This document shows positions 1 to 8,498 of a stretch of 64,000 nucleotides of DNA, one piece after another. The notes under the pieces were generated by a model, which saw nothing but the letters and a program-made list of their open reading frames with translations, was not told the origin of the DNA and ran no database searches. Origin of the DNA: Verrucomicrobium sp. (lineage in GTDB: Bacteria > Verrucomicrobiota > Verrucomicrobiia > Methylacidiphilales > UBA1321); contig JAFIGT010000043.1 in NCBI GenBank assembly GCA_017849585.1, positions 88,541-152,540 on the forward strand. The letters are read 5' to 3'. Both the position numbers and the translations under genes were made by a program. Each line of letters begins with the position of its first letter. Within the stretch, counting starts at the first letter, position 1.

Positions 1-922
1 CAAGACCGCGCGCCGCGACGTCCGTCGCCACTAAAAATTCCAGCGCCCGCTTGCGGAATTTGCCAATCACGCGCTCGCGCATGGCCTGGGTCATGTCCCC
101 ATGCATCTTGTCCGCCGAGTAACCGCGGGCAATCAAATGCTCCGTAAGTTCATCGACCATCATTTTGGTCGCACAAAAAATAATTCCGAACCGGATATCC
201 TGCAGATCGATCAGACGACACAGCACATCGAGCTTCATACGGCGATCGAGCTCATAATAGACCTGCTCGATTTCCGGCATGGTCTGCGCCTGGGTCTCGA
301 CCTTGATGCTGACGGGCTTGTGCGTGAAAGTCTTGATCAGATCCTGAATAGGCCGCGGCATCGTGGCGGAAAAGAAGACAGTCTGACGTTCTTTTGGAGC
401 CTTGCCGAGCACGGTGCGGATATCTTCTACAAAGCCCATATCGAGCATGCGATCGGCTTCATCGAGAATCACCATGCGCAATTGATCCATCTTGAGCGAG
501 CCGCGCTCGATGTGATCCATGACGCGACCGGGCGTACCGATGACGATTTGCGCGCCACCATCAAGACCACGGAATTGGCGCTCATACGATTGTCCGCCGT
601 AAACGGGCACTTCGCGCACGCCCTTCTTATAGAAAGCAAGCTTAGCAACCTCCTCGGCCACTTGAACGGCGAGTTCGCGCGTGGGGCAAAGAATGAGCAC
701 TTGTGGTGCGCGCAGCTTGACGTCAACTTTTTCAATGGCAGGAATGGCAAAAGCGGCGGTCTTGCCGGAGCCGGTCTGAGATTGCCCCACCACGTCTTCT
801 CCCGCCAAAAGGGCAGGAATCGTCTGAGTTTGGATATGGGAGGCTTCCTCAAAGCCCATTTGCGCCACGGCCTTCAGGAGTTCGGGAGAGAGGCCAAGTT
901 CGGCGAATAATTTCTTCTGCAT
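1..922 (-). CDS. DEAD-box ATP-dependent RNA helicase (5' part; runs off the window start)
   Basis: The reverse strand from an ATG at 922 encodes about 307 residues without a stop to the window edge, so the C-terminus is missing. Seen motifs: a Q-motif region (SHIQTQTIP), Walker A (SQTGSGKT, residues about 48-55), PTRELA, TPGR, the DEAD box (LDEADRM), SAT (FFSATMPR), and the start of helicase domain 2 (IIFCATK, ATDVAARGL). This is the core of a RhlE/CsdA-type helicase that unwinds short RNA duplexes in ribosome assembly or mRNA turnover. The subfamily cannot be settled because the C-terminal extension lies outside the window. It is divergent from the DUF72 gene. Confidence 0.93.
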   Translation of the reverse strand, partial: MQKKLFAELGLSPELLKAVAQMGFEEASHIQTQTIPALLAGEDVVGQSQTGSGKTAAFAIPAIEKVDVKLRAPQVLILCPTRELAVQVAEEVAKLAFYKKGVREVPVYGGQSYERQFRGLDGGAQIVIGTPGRVMDHIERGSLKMDQLRMVILDEADRMLDMGFVEDIRTVLGKAPKERQTVFFSATMPRPIQDLIKTFTHKPVSIKVETQAQTMPEIEQVYYELDRRMKLDVLCRLIDLQDIRFGIIFCATKMMVDELTEHLIARGYSADKMHGDMTQAMRERVIGKFRKRALEFLVATDVAARGL

Positions 923-966
923 CCAGTTTTATAGACCAAGCCGCGCTGTCCCACCAGAACTAAACC

Positions 967-2019
967 ATGGGTACCCACTATACATCGGTTACCACGGCTC
1001 GACGGAAGTCGGACGCTACGTTAGAATTCACCCCCATGCTCGGCTCCTCACCCGACTTCAATTTATCAGCCCTGCGTACCGCCATCGCTGCCCTCGCGCA
1101 ACGCGGTCATTACGTCGGCACATCGTCATGGAAATATGAAGGCTGGCTGGGACTGCTCTACGACGAGCAGCGCTATCTGCATCATGGCAAGATCAGCAAG
1201 AAACGCTTTCAGGAAAACTGCCTCGCCGAGTATGCGCAGACCTTTAAAACCGTGAGCGTCGATGCGGGCTACTATCAATTCCCCACCGTGGAGTCGCTCG
1301 GCAAACTCTGCGCACAAGTGCCGGATGATTTCCGGTTCAGCTTCAAGGTGACCGACGAAATCACGCTGCGCCATTTTCATAAACTCGAACGGCATGGCGA
1401 TCGCGCCGGTACGGTGAATCCGAATTTCCTGAACGCCGAATTATTCTCCGAACTCTTTCTTGGCCCCTGCTCCGCGTTCAAGGAGAAGATCGGCCTGTTG
1501 ATGTTCGAATTCACCACGTTCCAACCCACCGACTACGCCCGCGGGCGGCATTTCGTCGATGATCTCGATACGTTCCTCGGCAAGCTCCCCCGCCAGTGGC
1601 AATACGGCGTGGAGGTGCGTAACGAGAGTTTTCTGCGCCCGGAGTATTTCAACTGCTTGCGTGCGCATGACGTGGCACACATCTACAATAACTGGAATCG
1701 CATGCCGTCTGTCGCCACGCAAATGGCCATCGCCGGAAGCGAGACAACCGATTTCGTCGCCGCCCGTTTCCTGCTCAAGCCCGGTCGCGGTTTCGAGGAA
1801 GCGGTGGCGAAATTCAAGCCCTATACCGAGATTCGCGAACCCAATCCGGAAGCACGCCGTGCGTTGCGAAAACTCACGGAGAAGAAAACAGAACGTCCGT
1901 CCTATGCCTTCGTCAATAACCGACTGGAAGGCTGCTCGCTCAAGACGATCATGGCGGCATTGGGATTGGAGGAAAACACTCCCCCACCCGCGCCAATTGA
2001 CGAGTTTGAGGTGTTATAG
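967..2019 (+). CDS. DUF72 (YecE-like) family protein
   Basis: A 350-residue protein with the DUF72 signature YVGTSSWKYEGW near residue 50. Acidic and aromatic residues follow in blocks such as VSVDAGYYQFPT, FSFKVTDEIT and VEVRNESF, as expected of this TIM-barrel family. No biochemical function is established for the family. The length is somewhat above the usual 240-300 residues. A second ATG at 1036 lies closer to the conserved domain, and neither start has a clear ribosome binding site, so the N-terminus is uncertain. The gene converges on the microcompartment operon, with a terminator between them. Confidence 0.85.
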   Translation: MGTHYTSVTTARRKSDATLEFTPMLGSSPDFNLSALRTAIAALAQRGHYVGTSSWKYEGWLGLLYDEQRYLHHGKISKKRFQENCLAEYAQTFKTVSVDAGYYQFPTVESLGKLCAQVPDDFRFSFKVTDEITLRHFHKLERHGDRAGTVNPNFLNAELFSELFLGPCSAFKEKIGLLMFEFTTFQPTDYARGRHFVDDLDTFLGKLPRQWQYGVEVRNESFLRPEYFNCLRAHDVAHIYNNWNRMPSVATQMAIAGSETTDFVAARFLLKPGRGFEEAVAKFKPYTEIREPNPEARRALRKLTEKKTERPSYAFVNNRLEGCSLKTIMAALGLEENTPPPAPIDEFEVL

Positions 2020-2124
2020 TGATTAGAACATCTGCGTTGTAAGGCGCTTCCGTGAACCGCCGTGACGGCACACGATGCTGTCCTACAATTTCTCAGCCTG
2101 CGATTGCGGCTACAACAAATGAAA

Positions 2125-2150
2125 AACCCCGTGGCTTGCGCCACGGGGTT
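2125..2150 (-). terminator. Rho-independent terminator of the microcompartment operon
   Basis: A perfect 10-bp stem (AACCCCGTGG / CCACGGGGTT) with a 6-nt loop lies 52 bp beyond the stop codon of the last leftward gene. Read on the minus strand it is followed by a T-rich stretch (TTTCATTT). It marks the end of the leftward operon and may also stop the convergent DUF72 transcript. Confidence 0.75.
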
Positions 2151-2202
2151 CTCACAAAATTGGCTAGTTGCCTGAGTCAGAAGCAACCAACCGTACCACC
2201 TA

Positions 2203-3126
2203 TCAACCCACCTTGGCCATGGTGTCGTTCAAGGCCTTGGCGGAAGCTTGCAGAGCGTTGAGTTCTTTCGGCCAGAGCTCGAGCTCAAAATGTCCTTCCA
2301 CACCCTTGCGGCCGACGACGGTCGGCACGCTGATCGCCACGTTGCGGATCCCGTAGGTTCCATTCACGAGGCTAGAGACCGGCAGGATGCGCTTGCGGTC
2401 GAGCATGATGCTCTCGGCGACTTCGTTGATCGCCACCGCGACGGCCCAACCGGCACCACCCTTGCGGGAGATGACTTCGGCGCCGCTCTTCTGGGTGCGT
2501 TCGAAAATCTGATTTTGGAAAGTCGGCGTGATGCCGGGGAACTTCAACAGCGGCAAGCCGTCCACCGTGGCGGAGGACCAAACCGGCAGCATCGTGTCGC
2601 CGTGTTCGCCGAGGATCAGCGCACGCACTTGCGTGGCGGGCAACTTTAGCGACGAGGCGATGAGCGAGTTGAAGCGCGACGTATCAAGCACCGTGCCGAG
2701 ACCGAGCACTTGCGTAGCCGGGAGACCGGACATCTTGATCGCGAGGTGCGTCAGAATGTCGACCGGGTTCGAGACGACCAAGATGATCGCTTTCGGATTC
2801 AGCGTCGCATCGACCAAGCTCTGCATGATCTGCTTGAAAAGCGATACGTTGCGGTTGATCAAGTCGAGGCGGGATTCATCCGGCTTGCGACGCAGGCCAG
2901 CGGTGATGATGATGAGGTCGGTCTTGGCCACGTCGGCATAAGTGCCAGCGCGGATCACCTGATCCGCCGTGTAGGCCGCGCCGTGCATCAAGTCGAGCGC
3001 TTCGCCTTCCGCCGTCGCCGCGTTGGCGTCGAGCAGAACGATTTCCTGGGCAATCTTGCCCATCTGCAACGCGAACGCCGCGCAGGAGCCGACGCGTCCG
3101 CCACCACCGATAATGGAAACTTTCAT
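2203..3126 (-). CDS. NAD-dependent lactate/malate dehydrogenase of the microcompartment operon
   Basis: A 307-residue LDH/MDH superfamily enzyme. The N-terminal Rossmann motif is SIIGGGGRVGS. Catalytic residues are visible: the substrate arginine in DESR, Asp and Arg in LDTSRF, and the catalytic His in GEHGDT. The specificity loop reads TAGLRRKPDESR. The residue that is Gln in lactate dehydrogenases and Arg in malate dehydrogenases is Arg here, which argues for a dicarboxylate such as malate/oxaloacetate. It is the last gene of the BMC operon, 13 bp after the aldolase. The likely role is regeneration of NAD+ or NADH for the lumen dehydrogenase. No encapsulation-type helix is evident. Whether the true substrate is lactate, malate or another 2-oxoacid is unresolved. 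Confidence 0.88.
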   Translation of the reverse strand: MKVSIIGGGGRVGSCAAFALQMGKIAQEIVLLDANAATAEGEALDLMHGAAYTADQVIRAGTYADVAKTDLIIITAGLRRKPDESRLDLINRNVSLFKQIMQSLVDATLNPKAIILVVSNPVDILTHLAIKMSGLPATQVLGLGTVLDTSRFNSLIASSLKLPATQVRALILGEHGDTMLPVWSSATVDGLPLLKFPGITPTFQNQIFERTQKSGAEVISRKGGAGWAVAVAINEVAESIMLDRKRILPVSSLVNGTYGIRNVAISVPTVVGRKGVEGHFELELWPKELNALQASAKALNDTMAKVG

Positions 3127-3139
3127 GGTGTCTAATTCC

Positions 3140-4213
3140 TTATTTCTTGAGCTGCTTCATGATTTCTTCGGTCACCTTCTGCACGAGACCTTCGATCTCG
3201 GCGTTCGTGACCGGCTCGCTGCTCTCGCTGGAGCTGCAACCGCAGGCGCCAGTGGAGGGACGGCCTTCCATCTTTTCCCACGGGTCGACTTCGCAGAGCT
3301 GAACGGGCTGCAGACCGAGGCGGGAATCCGGGAGACCCATCTTCTTCTTCATGTCGAGCAGCTTGCCCATTTCGTCGCACGGGATGCTAGTGCGGTTGTT
3401 CGGGAGCTGGTTCGCGATGGCGACGGTGCGGCAATAGGCGTCCGTGATTTCCATCTTGAAGTAGGCGTCCTCGACGCTCGTACCCCAGCAGATGACGCCA
3501 TGGTTGCCCATGAGGATCGACTGGTGCTTCGGCGCGAGCGGGGCGATGACATCATACATGGCCTGGCTGCCGGGAGTGGCGTAGGGGGCGAGAGGAACGC
3601 GGCCCACGAACACTTCGATTTCCGGGATGAGACGTTCCGGCGGTTCCATGCCGACGATCGCGAACGCGGTGGCGTGCACGGGGTGCGCGTGGCAGACCGA
3701 CTTCGCTTCGGGCACGCTGTTGAAGATCGCCATGTGGGTCATGAATTCGCTGGTGCGTTTCCACGTACCGGCGAGTTGCTTGCCCTGTCCGTCAACCAAA
3801 CAAAGCATGTCCTTCGTGAGGAAACCCTTGCTGACGCCGGTCGGCGTGCAGATGAAGAGACCGTTGCTCAGGCGGGCGGAAATGTTGCCACCGTTGCCGT
3901 CGACATATTCACGGGCCCAGATGCGGCGACCGATGTCGCAGATTTCGGCCTTGATCTTGTCGGCTTCGGGCGAGTTGTAGATCGCATCGTAATCGTTCTT
4001 CAGCGGGGCCGCTGCGGCCGTGGGGGCCGGGGCCGAAAGCTGGGTGCCCGTCGTGGCGGGGGCGCCCGCGCCAGCGTCGAATACCAGTCTCACACCGGCT
4101 TCCGACAACACATCACGCGCGCCGGGGGTGATTTGAATGTCCCGGTTGTAGCGCAGCGTGGTGGCGCCTGTTTTCACGAAGTCTTCGGCTTCTTTTTGTG
4201 CGAATAATTTCAT
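3140..4213 (-). CDS. Class II aldolase (fuculose/rhamnulose-1-phosphate aldolase-like), microcompartment cargo
   Basis: A 357-residue protein in three parts. Residues 1-50 form a small domain (RDIQITPGARDVLSEAG) like a short module attached to other BMC enzymes. An Ala/Pro/Gly-rich linker follows. The class II aldolase domain covers about residues 80-300. Catalytic residues match L-fuculose-1-phosphate aldolase: Glu in RTSEF, the zinc ligands of CHAHPVH, and the third His in MGNHGV. The C-terminus has a Ser/Cys/Gly-rich linker and an amphipathic helix (residues about 336-356, core IEGLVQKVTEEIMKQL) that looks like an encapsulation peptide. Expected reaction: 6-deoxyketose-1-phosphate to DHAP plus L-lactaldehyde. 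It lies between the vertex genes and the dehydrogenase. Confidence 0.9.
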   Translation of the reverse strand: MKLFAQKEAEDFVKTGATTLRYNRDIQITPGARDVLSEAGVRLVFDAGAGAPATTGTQLSAPAPTAAAAPLKNDYDAIYNSPEADKIKAEICDIGRRIWAREYVDGNGGNISARLSNGLFICTPTGVSKGFLTKDMLCLVDGQGKQLAGTWKRTSEFMTHMAIFNSVPEAKSVCHAHPVHATAFAIVGMEPPERLIPEIEVFVGRVPLAPYATPGSQAMYDVIAPLAPKHQSILMGNHGVICWGTSVEDAYFKMEITDAYCRTVAIANQLPNNRTSIPCDEMGKLLDMKKKMGLPDSRLGLQPVQLCEVDPWEKMEGRPSTGACGCSSSESSEPVTNAEIEGLVQKVTEEIMKQLKK

Positions 4214-4228
4214 AGTCTGGGGTGCGCC

Positions 4229-4531
4229 TTATTTCCCGGCGCGTTGGGGTTCCTCGGGTTGATAAAAGTGTTCGTCGATGAGAGCGGCGCAATACGCGTC
4301 GACCGCATTCGGCGGTGTAAAAGGGCGGGCCGCCTCGGCACCTTCGCTGATGGCGATCTCCTGATCCACGTCCGCGCCGAGCACGTCATATACGACGATC
4401 GACGGGTCATAGACTTTGGCTCCGTTGCAAGTCTCGGCCTTCCACGGCAACGTCAACAGCAGGCGCGCCCCGGTGTACTTCGGGTCGTGCGCCGACAGGA
4501 CGATGCGGCCTATGGTGGTTCCAATTCTCAA
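4229..4531 (-). CDS. BMC-P (EutN/CcmL) pentameric shell vertex protein, TTG start
   Basis: A 100-residue EutN/CcmL-family protein that caps vertices of the polyhedral shell. It starts with residues RIGTTIGRIVLSAHDPKYTG, typical of the family. No ATG matches the conserved N-terminus. The start is a TTG (4529-4531) overlapping the TGA of the preceding vertex gene, which suggests translational coupling. The C-terminus is extended and Pro/Glu-rich (YQPEEPQRAGK). Conserved BMC-P residues include KVYDPSIVVYDVLGA. It is one of three BMC-P genes in the operon. A longer reading from 4840 is out of frame with known sequence and is rejected. Confidence 0.88.
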   Translation of the reverse strand: MRIGTTIGRIVLSAHDPKYTGARLLLTLPWKAETCNGAKVYDPSIVVYDVLGADVDQEIAISEGAEAARPFTPPNAVDAYCAALIDEHFYQPEEPQRAGK

Positions 4532-4797
4532 TAGAGTCTTTCCTTGTCGATGATACCCATGACGCACCAGCGGGCGGGACTTTTCGGGTCCTTGACGACG
4601 TCGCGGGCCGCCCCGCCGTCGCTGGTGATCATCACGAGCTGATGAATGGCTGCACCCATCGGGTCCACCACAATTTGCGGGGCTCCGTCGATGGAACCGT
4701 CCGGTCCCACCGGCTGGGCAATGAGGAGTCGGTGGCCGTTCAAGCTGCTGTGCTTGACGGTCGACGTCACATGCCCTCGGATGCGTGCCAGTTTCAT
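4528..4797 (-). CDS. BMC-P (EutN/CcmL) pentameric shell vertex protein
   Basis: An 89-residue single-domain EutN/CcmL protein. It opens MKLARIRGHVTSTVKHSSL and ends VMGIIDKERLY, both typical of pentameric vertex proteins. It follows the aldehyde dehydrogenase by 9 bp, and its stop overlaps the TTG start of the next vertex gene. Paralogues at 4229-4531 and 6256-6564 differ clearly in sequence, so the three are not recent duplicates and may occupy different vertices or assemble at different stages. Confidence 0.9.
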   Translation of the reverse strand: MKLARIRGHVTSTVKHSSLNGHRLLIAQPVGPDGSIDGAPQIVVDPMGAAIHQLVMITSDGGAARDVVKDPKSPARWCVMGIIDKERLY

Positions 4798-4806
4798 TTT
4801 TTCGGA

Positions 4807-6228
4807 TTAAAACATGTTCAAGCTGTTGACCATGACGCAACGGCGTGAGCGCGTGAACGTCATCGGAGTCGTCACGCCTTCGCCGGTTGGCGTGGCGATG
4901 CTGAAGCTCAAGAAGCCTTCGCCTCCGAGTCCCAACCCCGTCATGCTCGGGCCGTTCTTGATGAACAGAGTCGTGTCAATTTCCTGCGCCATACGGGTCA
5001 GGTTCTTCACGTTTTGCGAGTGCATGATACCGGTGTGCTTGTAACCGTGTTCGGACTTGATCGCTTCGGCGAGACCTTCTTCGAAGTTCTTCACGCGAAC
5101 GATCGGCAGGAAGGGCATCATCTGCTCTTCGTCGACGAAGAGATGCTTCGCATCCGTCTCGCCGATGAGGAGATCCGTCGCGGGAGCGACATTGAGACCG
5201 ATCTGTTTCGCGAGCACGGCAGCGTCGGCGCCGATGAACTTCTTGTTCACCGAGGCGTGACCGCAGCCCGCGCCCTGTCCTTCGGGGAAGGTAAAGGCAA
5301 CCTTGGTCAGCGCGTCGACTTGCGAACCGTTGAGCAGGACCGCTCCGGCGCTCTTCATCGCCGCGATAAGCTTGTCCGCAACCGATTCCACGACGAACAC
5401 TTGCTTCTCGCCAATGCAGAGCAGGTTGTTGTCGTAGGCGGCACCCTGGATGATGCTGCGGGCGGCGAGCTCGAGGTCGGCAGTCTCGTCGACAACGACG
5501 GGAGGATTTCCCGGACCAGCGCAAATGGCGCGCTTGCCAGTCTTCATCGCCGAGCGCACGACGGCGGGGCCGCCGGTGACGCAAAGGAGCTTGATCTTGT
5601 CATGCTTCGTCATGACGTCGAACGTTTCGAGCGTGGGCTTGAGAACGGTCGTCAACAGATCGGTGATGCCGGTCGATTGATAAATGGCTTCGTTGTAGGC
5701 ACGGATCGCGATGGCCGCGCACTGGCTGGCCGAGGGATGCGTGTTGTAGCAAACCGCATTGCCCGCCGCGATCATGTTGATCGCGTTGCCGGTCAACGTC
5801 GGCACGCTGTGGGTGGACGGAGTGATCGCACCGATGACGCCCCACGGGGCGAAGTCGATGATGGTGAGACCGAAGTCGCCGCTGAACGCCATGCGTTCGA
5901 GGAATTCCACACCGGGGACGAGTTCGGCGCAAATGCCGAGCTTCTCGATCTTGTGCGGGAGGCGGCCAATCTTGGTTTCGTTGAATTCGATCGTGCCCCA
6001 CTCCTTCGCGTTTTGCGCGCTGAGCTTGCGAATGGCGTTAATGGCACCCTTGCGGGCCTTGATTCCGCCTTCCTGCAATTTGAGGAACGATTCGTGAGCC
6101 GCGTTGGCGGCATCCTCCATGCGATCGTACACGCCAAAGCCGGTCTTACCGGACTCAGCGGCCGCGATCTGCGGACGGAGGCGGGAGAGCACTTCGCTCA
6201 CCACCTGGGCAATCAATTTATCATCCAT
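4807..6228 (-). CDS. CoA-acylating aldehyde dehydrogenase (PduP-like), microcompartment cargo
   Basis: A 473-residue aldehyde dehydrogenase of the EutE/PduP class. It should convert L-lactaldehyde plus CoA and NAD+ to lactyl-CoA and NADH inside the shell. The catalytic Cys lies in DNNLLCIGEK. The preceding blocks LLCVTGGPAVVRSAMK and AGPGNPPVVVDE match the CoA-dependent family. Residues 1-17 (MDDKLIAQVVSEVLSRL) form an amphipathic helix followed by a linker, the classical N-terminal encapsulation peptide. It sits between vertex genes in the operon. Substrate assignment to lactaldehyde is inferred from the neighbouring aldolase and rhamnulokinase. Propionaldehyde or acetaldehyde could also be used. 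Confidence 0.93.
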   Translation of the reverse strand: MDDKLIAQVVSEVLSRLRPQIAAAESGKTGFGVYDRMEDAANAAHESFLKLQEGGIKARKGAINAIRKLSAQNAKEWGTIEFNETKIGRLPHKIEKLGICAELVPGVEFLERMAFSGDFGLTIIDFAPWGVIGAITPSTHSVPTLTGNAINMIAAGNAVCYNTHPSASQCAAIAIRAYNEAIYQSTGITDLLTTVLKPTLETFDVMTKHDKIKLLCVTGGPAVVRSAMKTGKRAICAGPGNPPVVVDETADLELAARSIIQGAAYDNNLLCIGEKQVFVVESVADKLIAAMKSAGAVLLNGSQVDALTKVAFTFPEGQGAGCGHASVNKKFIGADAAVLAKQIGLNVAPATDLLIGETDAKHLFVDEEQMMPFLPIVRVKNFEEGLAEAIKSEHGYKHTGIMHSQNVKNLTRMAQEIDTTLFIKNGPSMTGLGLGGEGFLSFSIATPTGEGVTTPMTFTRSRRCVMVNSLNMF

Positions 6229-6255
6229 GTCTGAAACTTTCTTTTATTCGGCGAA

Positions 6256-6564
6256 TCAATGGGCCTTGTAGATCACGTTTTTGGCGATATCGATCGTGTC
6301 GACAATTCCCACCACCACGGCATCCACCGGCTGTTCCTTGTCCTTGACCCCGTTTCGGGCGGAGCTTCCCTGGACAATGAGCACCAGTTCACCCTCGCCC
6401 GCACCAAGCTGGTCAACGGCCACCAGGGTCGAGCTCCCCTTCTTGAATTCCTTCGAGGCGGGTGAGTCGACGTAGAGAGGACGGACGAGCAGGAATTTGC
6501 TGCCCGTCATCTTCTCGTTCTTCTTGGTGGCGACAATGCTGCCTTCCACCTGGGCCAGTATCAT
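6256..6564 (-). CDS. BMC-P (EutN/CcmL) pentameric shell vertex protein
   Basis: A 102-residue EutN/CcmL-family vertex protein opening MILAQVEGSIVATKKNEKM. The core VDQLGAGEGELVLIVQGSSA is characteristic of BMC-P. It lies 28 bp downstream of a BMC-H gene and 27 bp upstream of the aldehyde dehydrogenase. It is the first of the three vertex genes in transcription order. Confidence 0.92.
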   Translation of the reverse strand: MILAQVEGSIVATKKNEKMTGSKFLLVRPLYVDSPASKEFKKGSSTLVAVDQLGAGEGELVLIVQGSSARNGVKDKEQPVDAVVVGIVDTIDIAKNVIYKAH

Positions 6565-6591
6565 AATTTTGGGGCGGTCAGTGAGACCGCG

Positions 6592-6876
6592 TTATTTGGT
6601 GGCCTTGGGCAGGACAACGGCGAGGTCGTTGTGCGGGCGGGCGATGACGCTGGCCGACACCACTTCACCGAGGCTCTGCGCGGCGCTCTTGCCGGATTCG
6701 ACGGCGGCCTTGACGGCGGCGACATCACCGGTGACAGCGACGGTGACCATCGCGTTGCCGACCTGAGTGAACGGGCCGACGAGGGTGACGTTGGCGGACT
6801 TGAGCATCGCGTCCGTGGCTTCGACGAGCGCGACCAGACCGCGCGTTTCAATCATACCGACTGCTTGTTGTGACAT
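6592..6876 (-). CDS. BMC-H hexameric shell protein (pore GNA type)
   Basis: A 94-residue single BMC domain. Signatures are QAVGMIETRGLVALVEATDA and VAAVKAAVESGKSAAQ. Hexamers tile the facets of the shell, and the loop lining the central pore here reads FTQVGNAMV instead of the usual G-S-G. The pore should therefore carry Asn/Ala and differ in size and polarity from those of the two other BMC-H proteins in the operon. It lies between the kinase and a vertex gene. Confidence 0.95.
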   Translation of the reverse strand: MSQQAVGMIETRGLVALVEATDAMLKSANVTLVGPFTQVGNAMVTVAVTGDVAAVKAAVESGKSAAQSLGEVVSASVIARPHNDLAVVLPKATK

Positions 6877-6928
6877 ATCGTTACCTTTTTTCTATTTGGA
6901 TTGTTGTTAATTTTTCTGAAATGACTTT

Positions 6929-8128
6929 TTACTTCGCGCCCAGCTTCGTCCAGGCGTTGCGTGCGATGATGATTTCCTCATTGGTGGGAATCACTCGCAC
7001 TTGAATCTTGGAGTCCGGCGCACTGACCACGGCTTCCTGGCTGCGAATCGTCGCGTTGAACTTCTTGTCGAGCTTGAGCCCGCAGAAGGTCAACCCTTCG
7101 CAGACCGCTTCGCGCACCTGCCAGTCGTTCTCTCCGATGCCGCCGGTGAAGACAATGACGTCCGCACCGTCGAGCTCGACGAGAAATTGACCGACATACT
7201 TGCGAATTGCTCCGACGAAGACGTCGATGGCTACCCGCGCGTTTTCATTGCCTTTGCCCACCGCTTCCCAAAGATCGCGGACATCGCCCGTGGCGAGACC
7301 CGACATTCCCTTGAGACCGGCATTCTTGGAGAGCTCCGACGCCGCCTTGTCCAATCCCAGCCCGCACTCGCGCGCCAGATAGGTGAAGGCAAACACGTCG
7401 AAATCGCCCACTCGATTGTTTTGTGGCAGACCGCTCTGCGGTGTCATACCCCAACTGGAATCAACCGCCGTGCCGTCCTTGACCGCGGCAATCGAGGAGC
7501 TCCCGCCCAAGTGGCAGGAAATCAAACGCATCTTCTTCGAACCGACGAGTTCCGCCGTACGCTCAGTGATGAAGCGGTGGCTCGCGCCATGGAATCCATA
7601 GCGGCGAATCCCATACTTCTCCTCCCACTCCAGCGGCACCGGGAAGCGGCGGTTATGCAACGGAACGTTGTCATAAAAGGCCGTTTCAAACGTACCGACG
7701 CACGGAATCCCCGCATACAACTTGTGGCAGGCGCGCACTCCCGCCACGTAGGGCGGATTGTGGGCCGGGAACAGGCTGTAGAGATCTTCCATGGCCTTGA
7801 GCACCGTCTCATCCAGGACTTGCGTACCTGAGATGTTCTTGGCACCCACGGGCTTGAAGCCGAAGGCGGCGAGCTCGTGAAAGCTGCCGAGCACCTTCCC
7901 AATCAAATGCTTTTCCGCGAGGGAAAAAGCGGCGGCGTGATCCGGGCAGGCATCCTCGCCCGAAACCGCTTCCTGTCCTTCCACCTGGATTTTCCACGGG
8001 GAAAGAGGGCTGCCGATACGCTCCACGCCACCGCGCGCCAGAAGGCGTTCGGAAGGCATTTCGAACAAGCGGAACTTGAACGAGGTGGTGCCGATATTGG
8101 CAACGAGGATTTTGTTCGATTGGGACAT
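6929..8128 (-). CDS. Acetate-kinase family protein with altered active site (probable lactate/acyl kinase)
   Basis: A 399-residue ASKHA acetate/propionate kinase expected to transfer phosphate from acyl-phosphate to ADP, ending the BMC pathway with ATP. Retained: the N-terminal Asn in VANIGTTSF, the HNPP block, YGFHG, the catalytic His in SCHLGG, the Arg in NNRVGD, and Glu in TNEE. Changed relative to Methanosarcina acetate kinase: the GHRVVHGG block is GFKPVGAKN (Arg91 becomes Lys), the FDTAFH block is FETAFY (Asp148 becomes Glu), and LGNGSS is LGGSSS. These changes suggest a different acyl-phosphate such as lactyl-phosphate, or altered kinetics. Gene order between BMC-H genes supports a dedicated role. 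Confidence 0.88.
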   Translation of the reverse strand: MSQSNKILVANIGTTSFKFRLFEMPSERLLARGGVERIGSPLSPWKIQVEGQEAVSGEDACPDHAAAFSLAEKHLIGKVLGSFHELAAFGFKPVGAKNISGTQVLDETVLKAMEDLYSLFPAHNPPYVAGVRACHKLYAGIPCVGTFETAFYDNVPLHNRRFPVPLEWEEKYGIRRYGFHGASHRFITERTAELVGSKKMRLISCHLGGSSSIAAVKDGTAVDSSWGMTPQSGLPQNNRVGDFDVFAFTYLARECGLGLDKAASELSKNAGLKGMSGLATGDVRDLWEAVGKGNENARVAIDVFVGAIRKYVGQFLVELDGADVIVFTGGIGENDWQVREAVCEGLTFCGLKLDKKFNATIRSQEAVVSAPDSKIQVRVIPTNEEIIIARNAWTKLGAK

Positions 8129-8165
8129 TGTCGTGTGTGGATCAGTGATGCAGAACCAAGACGGC

Positions 8166-8462
8166 TTATTTGCCGGCGGCGGGCTTGTTGAGGAACTTGC
8201 CGAGCTTCGCCAGATCTTCGTGCGGACGGGGGATCACATGGACCGCCACGACTTCGCCGATGGAGGCAGCCGCCGTTGCGCCGGCTTCCACCGCCGCTTT
8301 GACGCCCGCGACATCGCCGCGAACAAACACGGCCACGTTGCCGGAGCCGATCTTTTCCCAACCCACCACTTCGACATTGGCGGCCTTGAGCATCGCGTCG
8401 GTCGCTTCGAACTGGGCGGTCAGACCCTTGGTTTCAATCATTCCTAAAGCTTGTGCTGACAT
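8166..8462 (-). CDS. BMC-H hexameric shell protein (pore GSG type)
   Basis: A 98-residue BMC-domain protein ([20 protein letters not shown]). The pore loop is KIGSGNV, close to PduA-type polar pores that pass small metabolites. A short C-terminal tail ([15 protein letters not shown]) follows the domain. It lies 37 bp before the kinase and 36 bp after another BMC-H gene. Confidence 0.95.
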   Translation of the reverse strand: MSAQALGMIETKGLTAQFEATDAMLKAANVEVVGWEKIGSGNVAVFVRGDVAGVKAAVEAGATAAASIGEVVAVHVIPRPHEDLAKLGKFLNKPAAGK

Positions 8463-8498
8463 AGTATCTTTTTCCTTAATGTGAATCGTTGGTGATTT

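Noticed and set aside
101..910. 269-codon open frame on the plus strand
   Set aside because: Antisense to the DEAD-box helicase, whose motifs are unmistakable on the minus strand.
3023..6234. Long plus-strand open frames of about 394 and 406 codons across the aldolase and aldehyde dehydrogenase
   Set aside because: Antisense shadows of GC-rich genes with clear family motifs; no recognisable product.
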